22,128 nucleotides of DNA, taken from IMG/VR virus record IMGVR_UViG_3300025127_007454, positions 1 through 22,128 of that record. One strand, given 5' to 3'. The notes beneath the pieces were generated by a model. That model saw nothing but the letters and a program-made list of their open reading frames with translations. It was not told the DNA's origin and made no database searches. Below, one piece after another: positions 14,863 to 21,512 of this stretch. Made by a program: the position numbers and the translations under genes. The DNA is from a virus. Position 1 is the stretch's first letter. Each line of letters begins with the position of its first letter.

Positions 14863-15320
14863 GGTTATCAAAAAATTTCACGCTACAAGAATTTACTAAA
14901 AGTCAAACAGCAACAAGAAAAGGCATAGACAACACGCCTGGTGAAGAACATCTTGCCAAGGCAAAGAGTCTTTTTGAAAATGTTGTGCAGAAAGTAAGAG
15001 ACAATTTTGGAGTAACAGTGATCAACTCTGGATATAGAGGCCAAGCACTTAACGAAGCTGTAGGCGGTTCAGAAAAGTCGCAACACTGTAAAGGCGAGGC
15101 TGTGGATATAGAATGTCCAGGCACCCCTAATTATGATGTGGCAAAATGGATTGCAGATACCTTAGACTTCGATCAACTTATATTAGAATTTTATACACCA
15201 GGAATACCTGATTCAGGATGGGTACACGTTTCTTACAAGTCAGAAGGAAATCGTAAAAGTGTTTTGACTGCAATGAAGGAGAACGGCAAGACCGTCTATA
15301 AAACAGGATTAATACAATAA
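14856..15320 (+). CDS. M15-family peptidase, endolysin candidate
   Basis: This predicted zinc D-Ala-D-Ala carboxypeptidase or L-alanoyl-D-glutamate endopeptidase cleaves peptidoglycan stem peptides. The 154-residue product has the M15 metal motif SQHCKGEAVD (75-84; SxHxxGxAxD, zinc ligands H77 and D84), a possible catalytic Glu in LILEF (E111), and the third ligand in GWVHVS (H124). The N-terminal FTLQEFTKS pattern is typical of phage M15 lysins. There is no signal peptide, so it would depend on a holin. The ATG overlaps the upstream stop by 7 nt (ATGGTAA). The spanin pair lies about 1.4 kb downstream, separated by an oxygenase-like gene and an opposite-strand gene. Confidence 0.85.
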   Translation: MVRLSKNFTLQEFTKSQTATRKGIDNTPGEEHLAKAKSLFENVVQKVRDNFGVTVINSGYRGQALNEAVGGSEKSQHCKGEAVDIECPGTPNYDVAKWIADTLDFDQLILEFYTPGIPDSGWVHVSYKSEGNRKSVLTAMKENGKTVYKTGLIQ

Positions 15321-15321
15321 A

Positions 15322-15843
15322 ATGTATCGAAAATGTTTTTTAGATTACGATCACAATTTTTTTGTCGAGCAGGAATACAAACAAGAACCTACTAGTTGTA
15401 TCAAACATCAGATCAACGAGCTTGACGACATACACAAAAAGTATGGTGGCTTTCCGGAAACATACACTTTTGCCAATACGAAAATACATCAATTATGGTA
15501 TACTAAGGAACAAATTGATTTCGATGCTATAGGAAAGCAATTAGGTGTCGAGGTGGTTACAGTCAGTTCTATAAAGCAACCTCCTGGACAAGTGGTTCCA
15601 TTGCACAGAGACACTTTTTTCCAAATCAAAAAAAAATTTCCTGATGACAAGAGATTGAAAGTACGGGCAAACATATACCTCCAGGATTGGAAGATGGGAC
15701 AGTTTATACAGTATGACGACACGGTTGATGTGAAGTGGAAGGCAGGAGATGGACACATATGGGACAGCAATGTTCTCCACGTCAGTGCTAACGCAGGATT
15801 CAACGACAAGTACACTTTGCAGGTGAGTGGTTTTTTGTTATAA
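15322..15843 (+). CDS. 2OG-Fe(II) oxygenase-like (aspartyl hydroxylase-like) protein
   Basis: The 173-residue product has SSIKQPPGQVVPLHRDTFF (82-100), where H95 and D97 fit the HxD iron site, followed by KVRANIYLQDWKMGQFIQY. The distal ligand is H153 in VLHVSANAGF (151-160), before a final KYTLQVSGF strand. This double-stranded beta-helix order resembles aspartyl/asparaginyl beta-hydroxylases and the oxygenase-like proteins common in marine phages. The substrate is unknown: protein, nucleic acid and small molecules are all possible. It lies two nucleotides after the M15 stop and its own stop codon (15841-15843) touches the stop of the convergent aminotransferase-like gene. Confidence 0.68.
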   Translation: MYRKCFLDYDHNFFVEQEYKQEPTSCIKHQINELDDIHKKYGGFPETYTFANTKIHQLWYTKEQIDFDAIGKQLGVEVVTVSSIKQPPGQVVPLHRDTFFQIKKKFPDDKRLKVRANIYLQDWKMGQFIQYDDTVDVKWKAGDGHIWDSNVLHVSANAGFNDKYTLQVSGFLL

Positions 15844-16722
15844 TCAAATAGTTATTCTTTTATCCCATATCCTACTAAAACATAAACGATTTGTGTCTAT
15901 ACCTCTGTTGTATTCAGAATATTTTCCAGATGTATCTAAACCAAATATTACGCAGTCCGATGGAGTCAACTGTAAACTAGCACAGGAATCTTTTTGTAAA
16001 TCTTTATATTTTGCATATAGCCAATTATTACTAAATTTTTTTATCATTTGGTGACCTATATTGACACTGAATAAGTTTACATAATCATTTTGATTATAGG
16101 CAAATAAAGTATCATCAAAAAATTGCCTTCTCATCCTGATGCCTATCCTGTGGTGTTCTACAGGAAAAACTTTGCTTAATGACGTGGTAATTGTATGAAT
16201 ACATTTGAAACTAAGGTCGAGCTCTTCTATTTTTGATATACTGATGTACGCAAGATCTAACATCACAGGAATTTCAAGTTGTTCGCACTGCTTCAATATA
16301 TTATAAAAGTCGACAGGTATATTGCCTGTGCCTGAGAACGGACAACTCATTACAACCACATCACCTGACCTGAGTTTATCATCACCTATGTCAACACATG
16401 ATTTGAAATAATTACGTCCCATCAACCAATGATAAAAAAATTCTCCCTTCAGCAGACGTAGACGTTTATTGATGTGTTGATGATAGAATTGACCAAAAGT
16501 TTCTGTGGTGCCAGCACTGAAGTCAATGTTTTCAAAATTTTGTATTCCTTTAAAATTTTTACCACTGCATATCCATTCTTTGTAATCTTTCAAGAACTTT
16601 TTACTATCACCTATTTCATGGTTGATGTTTTTTAAATGTTCAACAGACTCGGGGTCGTGGATGCTCCACGCACCTCCATAAGGCTTATTTCTTAACGGTG
16701 GTAATACATGATTGATAGCCAT
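15844..16722 (-). CDS. Compact fold-type-I PLP aminotransferase-like enzyme
   Basis: This 292-residue minus-strand protein retains the main residues of class-I aminotransferases in the right order. GTTETF (71-76) fits the phosphate-binding loop. PVMLDLAYIS (152-161) has D156 and Y159 in the D-x-A-Y pattern that holds the PLP ring. SLSKVF (181-186) offers the Schiff-base lysine K184, and R192 in HHRIGIR lies eight residues on, the same spacing as K258 to R266 in aspartate aminotransferase. NRLCFSRIW (278-286) can supply the substrate-carboxylate arginine (R279). The usual NPTG is replaced by SGTG. At 292 residues it is about 100 shorter than typical members, mainly in the N-terminal arm. The substrate is unknown. 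It is the only long gene on this strand, so separately acquired. Confidence 0.7.
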   Translation of the reverse strand: MAINHVLPPLRNKPYGGAWSIHDPESVEHLKNINHEIGDSKKFLKDYKEWICSGKNFKGIQNFENIDFSAGTTETFGQFYHQHINKRLRLLKGEFFYHWLMGRNYFKSCVDIGDDKLRSGDVVVMSCPFSGTGNIPVDFYNILKQCEQLEIPVMLDLAYISISKIEELDLSFKCIHTITTSLSKVFPVEHHRIGIRMRRQFFDDTLFAYNQNDYVNLFSVNIGHQMIKKFSNNWLYAKYKDLQKDSCASLQLTPSDCVIFGLDTSGKYSEYNRGIDTNRLCFSRIWDKRITI

Positions 16723-16766
16723 TTGATTTACTTATAGGCGTATATTTGACCATAAATATTAGCCAT
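16723..16766. promoter_or_regulatory. Divergent promoter region
   Basis: This 44-nt gap separates the aminotransferase-like gene (minus) from the i-spanin gene (plus). On the minus strand TATAAG (16731-16736) lies 8 nt before the ATG, without a convincing -35. On the plus strand the late element CATAAATA (16751-16758) faces the spanin. The two genes are thus likely expressed at different times. Confidence 0.45.
16751..16758 (+). promoter_or_regulatory. T4-type late promoter element CATAAATA
   Basis: CATAAATA ends 8 nt before the spanin ATG at 16767, with no ribosome site in between. The in-frame TTG at 16746 would lie upstream of the promoter core, so the ATG is preferred. Confidence 0.62.
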
Positions 16767-17240
16767 ATGTTTTCAAGCATTAGAATGATATTTACAGTTT
16801 TAATAATCACCGGAATAGCCGGTGCAGGTATGTATGTAATGAAATTGAGGGCAGATAACGCCACACTGAAAGCAAATCAAATTAAATTAGAGACAGCGGT
16901 TGCAGAACAGAACAAGGTGTTGGAACAACAGAAAAAAGATTTTACGGCAATAATGGAAAGCAACAAAAAACTAAATGTGTTGATCAACACATTCAAAAAA
17001 GATCTACAGGATCTAGACAAACGTTTCACAAAGAAAAACAGAGACATTGGGAAGTTGGCTATTGAAAGAACAAAATCTATAGAACGCATTGTCAACAACG
17101 GTGGGAAAAACGCCGCAAGATGTATCGAGTTGGCATCAGGTGCAGAGCATACTGAAGCAGAACTAAAAGCAACTTTAAAATCACAAATCAACCCAGAGTG
17201 CCCAGCACTTGCAAATCCAAATTATGTACCACATCAATAA
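16767..17240 (+). CDS. i-spanin-like inner-membrane protein
   Basis: The product (157 residues) has one N-terminal transmembrane helix (about residues 7-25: MIFTVLIITGIAGAGMYVM) with a short basic start, then a long, highly charged coiled coil (about 28-105) and a C-terminal region with two cysteines. This is the Rz layout: anchored in the inner membrane with the coiled coil in the periplasm, where it joins an outer-membrane lipoprotein to fuse the membranes at lysis. The lipoprotein gene overlaps its end by 17 nt, the expected Rz/Rz1 arrangement. I prefer ATG 16767 because the late element at 16751-16758 lies just upstream. There is no sequence-level Rz motif beyond the architecture. Confidence 0.78.
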   Translation: MFSSIRMIFTVLIITGIAGAGMYVMKLRADNATLKANQIKLETAVAEQNKVLEQQKKDFTAIMESNKKLNVLINTFKKDLQDLDKRFTKKNRDIGKLAIERTKSIERIVNNGGKNAARCIELASGAEHTEAELKATLKSQINPECPALANPNYVPHQ

Positions 17241-17589
17241 AATATTTGCATTAGCGTTAATTGTATTACTAACAGGTTGTAGTATAGGTGGCGAGAAAAA
17301 GATCAAGATATTCTCAGTTGAGAAACCAAGGGAAAAATTAAACTACGAGATGCCAACTCCATTACAAATGGAGGAAATTTACTGGCATATTATCACAAGT
17401 GAAAATGCAGAGGAAGTATTCAAAAAACTAGAAGAAGCAGGAATAGATCCTGTGTTATTTGGAATCACAGACAAAGACTTCCAGGTGCTGGCTAGAAACT
17501 TTGCACAGATAAGGCAAAAACTACAGGAAACAAACAACCTGCTTGAAGAGTACAAAAAATACTACGAAGATTCTGGTAATAGTCAATAA
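17224..17589 (+). CDS. o-spanin-like lipoprotein
   Basis: ATG 17224 gives MYHINKIFALALIVLLTGC, a classic lipoprotein signal: basic start, hydrophobic core and the lipobox LLTGC with Cys19 as the lipidated residue. An in-frame TTG at 17209 would weaken the signal. The mature part of about 103 residues is helical and charged (EEVFKKLEEAGIDP, QIRQKLQETNNLLEEYKKYY). It overlaps the i-spanin gene by 17 nt. Position and architecture fit an o-spanin, which bridges to the i-spanin coiled coil. It is larger and less proline rich than lambda Rz1, so another outer-membrane lipoprotein role remains possible. Confidence 0.72.
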   Translation: MYHINKIFALALIVLLTGCSIGGEKKIKIFSVEKPREKLNYEMPTPLQMEEIYWHIITSENAEEVFKKLEEAGIDPVLFGITDKDFQVLARNFAQIRQKLQETNNLLEEYKKYYEDSGNSQ

Positions 17590-17592
17590 ATA
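17585..17592 (+). promoter_or_regulatory. T4-type late promoter element AATAAATA
   Basis: AATAAATA overlaps the stop codon of the o-spanin gene and ends 8 nt before the ATG at 17601. No Shine-Dalgarno is visible. It could give a leaderless or very short-leader transcript. Confidence 0.6.
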
Positions 17593-17600
17593 CTACTATA

Positions 17601-18035
17601 ATGAAAATAAGTGATTCAACATCAATTTCGATGCCAATGCGGAACCTAATTTCAATTGTGGCGGCAGTTGCGGTTGGCGTTTGGGCTTATTTTGGAGTGA
17701 TTGAAAGACTGAACAAGTTAGAAACACAATCAGTTCTACTAGAGAAAGACATGACTGCCGAAGACGAAAGGCTACATAACGAAGTCACAAAAAATACAGA
17801 CTTCAGGATTAGATACCCAAGAGGTGAATTGGGTCAAAGTTCACAAGACATAGAACAGTTTATGTTGATAGAAGATTTATATAAAAGTGTAGACAGGATG
17901 CAAAAGCACCTGGACGACATGGCAAACAACAAGGTAAACATAGAGTTCCTCAAAGAGCAAATGGAAAAAGCACTCAGGTCTATTGAGAAATTGAAGGATG
18001 CTGACAGGGAAATAGTGTATAAAAACGGAAACTAA
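17601..18035 (+). CDS. Single-pass membrane coiled-coil protein
   Basis: The 144-residue product has one transmembrane helix (about residues 15-33: NLISIVAAVAVGVWAYFGV) followed by coiled-coil segments (about 35-60 and 95-135). YPRGELGQSSQDIEQFMLI (73-91) is distinctive and, as I recall, recurs in marine T4-like phages without a known role. It has no signal-peptide cleavage site or lipobox. Its place between the spanin pair and two further membrane proteins suggests a lysis or host-envelope function. One transmembrane helix makes it an unusual but not impossible holin; the 19298 protein is the better holin candidate. Confidence 0.66.
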   Translation: MKISDSTSISMPMRNLISIVAAVAVGVWAYFGVIERLNKLETQSVLLEKDMTAEDERLHNEVTKNTDFRIRYPRGELGQSSQDIEQFMLIEDLYKSVDRMQKHLDDMANNKVNIEFLKEQMEKALRSIEKLKDADREIVYKNGN

Positions 18036-18036
18036 C

Positions 18037-18246
18037 ATGATAGAATCAGTTGTAGCCTTATTAATGTTTGTAAATGGAGAAATAAAGGAACATCGTATAC
18101 AAGACAACATGGCAGGATGCCTAAGAGGTAAACGCCATGCAGAAAGAAATTATAGTCCAAGTGTAAAGTATCAGTGTTGGAAAGGTAAAGCTGAAACTGA
18201 GATTTACATGGGCGAAAAATCTATAAAAGCTATAATATTGGAATAG
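18037..18246 (+). CDS. Small Cys-containing protein, unknown function
   Basis: The 69-residue product (MIESVVALLMFVNGEIKEHR) has a short hydrophobic N-terminus that is too weak to be a sure signal peptide. Two cysteines follow in GCLRGK and YQCWKGK, so a disulphide is possible if exported. It sits 1 nt after the preceding stop codon and 1 nt before the SNase, so the genes form one unit. I recall similar small proteins in marine myophages but know of no role. Confidence 0.6.
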   Translation: MIESVVALLMFVNGEIKEHRIQDNMAGCLRGKRHAERNYSPSVKYQCWKGKAETEIYMGEKSIKAIILE

Positions 18247-18247
18247 T

Positions 18248-18682
18248 ATGTGGACCTACCGAGCAAAAGTGATCAAGGTCATAGACGGTGACACTGTTGA
18301 CGTAGACATAGATCTAGGCTTCGGCATCTGGCAGAAGAACGAACGTGTGAGAATTATGGGTATAGACACTCCCGAATCAAGAACAAGAGACAAAATTGAA
18401 AAGAAATTTGGACTGGCTAGTAAGGCAATGTTGAAAAGGGTTTTAGGAAAAACAACAATTTTGAAAACCACAATAAACAAAAAAGGGCTAGATATGAAAG
18501 GAAAGTTTGGTAGAGTGCTGGGAGACTTCTTATATAAAGGCAAACCAGTATCAAAACTTATGTGTCGAGAAGGTTTCGCAGTACCTTACTTTGGTGGAAA
18601 CAAAGCAAAACTGAAAGCCAAACATATGGCAAATAGAAGAAAATTAATCAAAGCAGGAACAGTGCAAGGAGACATCGAATAA
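18248..18682 (+). CDS. SNase-like (thermonuclease-family) nuclease
   Basis: The enzyme would cleave DNA or RNA in a calcium-dependent way. The 144-residue product carries the staphylococcal-nuclease core: KVIDGDTVDVDIDL (10-23, metal-binding aspartates), VRIMGIDTPESR (34-45) with R35 and E43, and GRVLGDF (88-94) with R89, which correspond to catalytic R35, E43 and R87 of the type enzyme. It has no signal peptide, so it would act inside the host cell, perhaps on host DNA or in nucleotide scavenging. Its position among envelope genes is curious. The gene follows the previous stop codon by one base. Confidence 0.85.
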   Translation: MWTYRAKVIKVIDGDTVDVDIDLGFGIWQKNERVRIMGIDTPESRTRDKIEKKFGLASKAMLKRVLGKTTILKTTINKKGLDMKGKFGRVLGDFLYKGKPVSKLMCREGFAVPYFGGNKAKLKAKHMANRRKLIKAGTVQGDIE

Positions 18683-18685
18683 ATA
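18678..18685 (+). promoter_or_regulatory. T4-type late promoter element AATAAATA
   Basis: AATAAATA at the end of the SNase gene ends 22 nt before the ATG at 18708. A Shine-Dalgarno-like CGAGGA (18695-18700) lies in between, so this leader is normal in length. Confidence 0.6.
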
Positions 18686-18707
18686 CGTATATAACGAGGA
18701 TTATATT

Positions 18708-19298
18708 ATGGAACTAATAATATCACTAGCAATGAAATTTTGGCAATGGACTGTATTGATAGCGGTCGTAATCATTGGAGCAATCATTAACTTCACCGAC
18801 AAAAGAAAGAAACCGGATATAAAGTTTTACTTTAAAGGTTTTCCTGAATTACAGCCTATTCAAATTAAAACAAAAGGCAAAGGATTCTGGAAAGGTATTG
18901 CACTATGGTTGTTATCAACGAGAAATTGGGAACTTAAAAAGGACTGGAAGTACAGTATAGATGGAACAGAATATGTTATACCGTCTGGATTTGTTTTTGA
19001 TGGCGCAAGTATTCCCAAATTCCTTAGAACGTTCTTCTCACCCGTGGGCGTTTTACTAATTGGTGGACTGGTACACGACTACGCATACAAATATAAAACA
19101 TTATTAGAAGTAAACAAAAAGAAAACAATGGGTGACATGAGCCAAAAAAGAGCAGATGAAATATTCAGAGACATCAACATTGTTGTAAATGGTTTCTACA
19201 CTATGAACTATCTTGCATATTGGTCACTAAGAATTGGTGGGTTTGTTGCTTGGAACGGTCATAGAAAAAGAAATAATAAGATTCCGGAGTTAAAATAA
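18708..19298 (+). CDS. DUF1353-like membrane-anchored protein
   Basis: The 196-residue product has an N-terminal transmembrane helix (about residues 12-29: FWQWTVLIAVVIIGAIIN). It then carries the DUF1353 pattern: GTEYVIPSGFVFDGASIPK (86-104), FFSPVG, GGLVHDYAYKYK (122-133) and DEIFRDIN. DUF1353 proteins occur in many phages, often near lysis genes, and their activity is not established. A CGAGGA ribosome site and late element precede the gene. The next gene overlaps its stop codon by one base (TAATG), which suggests coupling. A wall-associated or holin-regulating role is inference. Confidence 0.78.
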   Translation: MELIISLAMKFWQWTVLIAVVIIGAIINFTDKRKKPDIKFYFKGFPELQPIQIKTKGKGFWKGIALWLLSTRNWELKKDWKYSIDGTEYVIPSGFVFDGASIPKFLRTFFSPVGVLLIGGLVHDYAYKYKTLLEVNKKKTMGDMSQKRADEIFRDINIVVNGFYTMNYLAYWSLRIGGFVAWNGHRKRNNKIPELK

Positions 19299-19618
19299 TG
19301 GCAGAATTAAAAGAAGACAAATTGATTGTAAAAAAAGACAGCATTATGAAAAAAGGTGCGAAGGACGGTTGGGAACTGATCAAGATCATTTGGGTGTTCT
19401 TGAGAGATGAACTCCCACAGTTTTTGTCAAATTGGAGAACAGTTCCAAGACTTATGATGGTTTTGTACGGAATTGCATTCTATCAAACTATGACGTGGTT
19501 CATGGCACTTGAAAATCCAAACAACGCACAGGCAGGATTTGTGTCGGTTGTAGTTGGTGCAGGTGCGGCCTGGTTTGGCCTTTACGTCAACGGTAAAAAG
19601 ACCGACATCAAAAAGTAA
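19298..19618 (+). CDS. Small two-helix membrane protein, holin candidate
   Basis: The 106-residue product has a charged N-terminal half and two hydrophobic helices: about residues 50-70 (PRLMMVLYGIAFYQTMTWF) and 76-97 (NAQAGFVSVVVGAGAAWFGL), with a basic tail. Two closely spaced helices and a charged cytoplasmic end fit class-II holins. Its start shares the last A of the DUF1353 stop (TAATG), and GGAG at 19286-19289 supplies a ribosome site. Lying next to a spanin pair supports a lysis role. No holin sequence family was confirmed. Confidence 0.6.
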   Translation: MAELKEDKLIVKKDSIMKKGAKDGWELIKIIWVFLRDELPQFLSNWRTVPRLMMVLYGIAFYQTMTWFMALENPNNAQAGFVSVVVGAGAAWFGLYVNGKKTDIKK

Positions 19619-19634
19619 CAATAATTACATATAG

Positions 19635-20135
19635 ATGAAACTATATGAACCATTCCAATTTCTGACGACAAAAGAATGTGATGACATAATATCATACGCA
19701 AGAAAAAATCAAATAAAAGATGCATCTAACCCTGCTAGAAAAAATAGAATAGTATGGTACAAAGAAAGTATGCAATGGAAAAAATGGATTGAAATGCTTA
19801 ATACCATCGAGCCAGTGATAGATTGGATACAGACGCCACAAATTTCATTTTATAAACCTGGAGAGCAATATAATTGGCATGATGATGGATGGCCAAGCTA
19901 TAGAACACACATAAGGCATTTCACATTAACTTGTGAACTACAATCGGCTCCTAACGCAGGATTCGAAATGAAAGACAGAATTATAACACCTTTAAAAAAA
20001 GGCCAAGCAGTAATATTTAGATCCACCGAAAAACACAGGGCAACATCACCGACCGAAGGCGAAAGAATAAGTTTTACCATTTGGGCAATGACACTAAACA
20101 AAAGCAAACAATCTATCCCAAATACCAAACGTTGA
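19635..20135 (+). CDS. 2OG-Fe(II) oxygenase, prolyl-4-hydroxylase type
   Basis: The 166-residue product has the iron/2-oxoglutarate signature: YNWHDDGW (79-86) with H82 and D84, then KHRATSPTEGERISFTIWA (133-151) with distal H134 and R144 for 2-oxoglutarate. The preceding SFYKPGEQYN matches the F-Y-x-x-G-x-x-Y/F stretch of P4H-like enzymes. It belongs to a different subfamily from the oxygenase at 15322. Marine T4-like phages commonly carry such genes; substrates are unknown, with protein or nucleic-acid hydroxylation suggested. No ribosome site is visible just before the ATG. Confidence 0.82.
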   Translation: MKLYEPFQFLTTKECDDIISYARKNQIKDASNPARKNRIVWYKESMQWKKWIEMLNTIEPVIDWIQTPQISFYKPGEQYNWHDDGWPSYRTHIRHFTLTCELQSAPNAGFEMKDRIITPLKKGQAVIFRSTEKHRATSPTEGERISFTIWAMTLNKSKQSIPNTKR

Positions 20136-20159
20136 CTTATTCCAATTCTGTTATAAAAT
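20132..20159 (+). promoter_or_regulatory. Sigma-70-type promoter for dnaJ
   Basis: TTGACT (20132-20137), a 16-nt spacer and TAAAAT (20154-20159). A TGT-TATAAA alternative -10 overlaps it but has a 14-nt spacer. The ATG at 20167 begins 8 nt after the hexamer, again at or next to +1, with no Shine-Dalgarno. Confidence 0.6.
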
Positions 20160-20166
20160 ATAAAAA

Positions 20167-21015
20167 ATGAAGAATTATTACAACATCCTAGGTGTGAAGG
20201 AAGATGCATCTTCTGATCAAATAAAAAAAGCATTCAAAGATATTGCAAAAAAAGAACATCCAGACAGAGGTGGGGACGAGGCAAAGTTCAAAGAAGCCAA
20301 CGAAGCATATGACACATTAAAAGATACAAAGAAGAGGCACGAATACGACACTATAAGGAAATATGGCCAGCCAGGACAGGGTGGCAATTTTCATTTCCGC
20401 TCACAGGATTTCTTTGGTGACGAAATATTTGAAGATTTCTTTTCTGGCTTCGGATTCGGCAACAATCCAAATGTAAGGGCGAGGACATTTAGATCCAGGC
20501 CGCAGGCCAATAAAAGCGTCAATGTGAGGATGGCCGTGAGTATTAAGGAAGCCATGCAACACATGGAAAAAACAATTTCATACCGACTGCCGTCAGGCAA
20601 GGAAGAATTTGCTACGGTGAAAATACCTGCTGGTGTACAACACGGGGTCACATTCAAATACAAAGGCATGGGCGATGATTCAATACAAAATGTCCCACGT
20701 GGTGACTTGCTTGTACAGATGAGTGTGCTTGACTCCGATGGATTTACAAGGCGTGGCAATGATTTGTACACAGACAAAACTGTAAGTTGTTTTGACGCAA
20801 TCCGTGGGTGCGAAGTAGAAATAAAAGAGTTGAATGACAACGTGTTAAAGGTCAAAATTCCTGCAGGCACACAACCAGGGACATTGCTTAATGTGAAAGG
20901 CAGAGGCATGCCAGTACACAAAACCTTAAATATTAGAGGAAATCTGTATGTGAAAGTTATGGTGCTTGTTCCACAGCTGTCAGCGGCAGATTTGAAAAAG
21001 ATAAAAGATTTATGA
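20167..21015 (+). CDS. dnaJ: DnaJ/Hsp40 co-chaperone, class B
   Basis: The protein stimulates the host DnaK ATPase and delivers clients. The 282-residue product has a J domain at about 3-67 (YYNILGVKEDASSDQIKKAF, with H31-P32-D33), then a short Gly/Phe-rich linker (GGNFHFRSQDFF, FSGFGFGNN) and two C-terminal beta domains (VKIPAGVQHG..KYKGMG, VKIPAGTQPG..VKGRGMP). The cysteine-rich zinc finger is absent, so it is a CbpA-like class B protein. T4 has no DnaJ. The promoter just before the ATG suggests early expression. The deformylase gene overlaps its stop codon (ATGA), so the two are translated from one mRNA. Confidence 0.9.
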   Translation: MKNYYNILGVKEDASSDQIKKAFKDIAKKEHPDRGGDEAKFKEANEAYDTLKDTKKRHEYDTIRKYGQPGQGGNFHFRSQDFFGDEIFEDFFSGFGFGNNPNVRARTFRSRPQANKSVNVRMAVSIKEAMQHMEKTISYRLPSGKEEFATVKIPAGVQHGVTFKYKGMGDDSIQNVPRGDLLVQMSVLDSDGFTRRGNDLYTDKTVSCFDAIRGCEVEIKELNDNVLKVKIPAGTQPGTLLNVKGRGMPVHKTLNIRGNLYVKVMVLVPQLSAADLKKIKDL

Positions 21016-21512
21016 TGCAAGTTTTTCAATACCCACACGAGACGCTAATGCAAGTTAGCTCGGACTGGAAATCGGTAGACACTATACAAGGTTATTCGGA
21101 TATAGAAAAATTTGAAAATGATTTTATAAAACTGATGCTGGATCAAAAGGGAATGGGCCTCGCCGCAAACCAGATTGGCATTACCAAAAGATTCTTTGCT
21201 ATAGGGCATGACTCATTTGACACTTTCAAAAAACATGCTATAATTTGGAATCCACGTATAACAAAATTTAGTGAAGAGAAAGTGGTAGATGTGGAAGGTT
21301 GTTTAAGTTTTAAAGGAATATGGTTAAACGTAGAAAGGCCAAAACAGATAGAAGTACAATATGAAAGCACACAAGGAAAAACAGAATATGCAAAGCTCGA
21401 TGGAATGGAATCCAAGTGTTTCCAGCATGAATTCGACCACCTTGAAGGTATTACATTTAATAAAAGGGTCAGTAAGATACGATGGCAAATGGCAAAGAAA
21501 AAAGCAAAATAA
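21012..21512 (+). CDS. def: Peptide deformylase
   Basis: The enzyme removes the formyl group from nascent N-termini at the ribosome. The 166-residue product has all three motifs: GMGLAANQIG (47-56, motif I GxGLAAxQ), EGCLSFKG (95-102, motif II EGCLS with Cys97 as metal ligand) and QHEFDHLEGI (138-147, motif III with H139, E140 and H143). It is full length for phage deformylases. The ATG lies within the dnaJ stop (ATGATG; either of two ATGs could be used). Cyanophage deformylases are thought to sustain host photosynthetic protein turnover; here, with DnaJ and ClpA-like neighbours, a wider protein-quality role is plausible. Confidence 0.92.
   Translation: MMQVFQYPHETLMQVSSDWKSVDTIQGYSDIEKFENDFIKLMLDQKGMGLAANQIGITKRFFAIGHDSFDTFKKHAIIWNPRITKFSEEKVVDVEGCLSFKGIWLNVERPKQIEVQYESTQGKTEYAKLDGMESKCFQHEFDHLEGITFNKRVSKIRWQMAKKKAK

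Noticed and set aside
15844-16054. Plus-strand frame at about 15827-16054
   Set aside because: It is the antisense of the end of the aminotransferase-like gene, where several PLP-enzyme residues support the minus strand.
2853-20166. Intrinsic terminators in the gaps
   Set aside because: The gaps at 2853-2910, 5060-5103, 13300-13313 and 20136-20166 show no GC-rich hairpin followed by a T run. The AT-rich partial palindrome near 2861-2882 is too weak.
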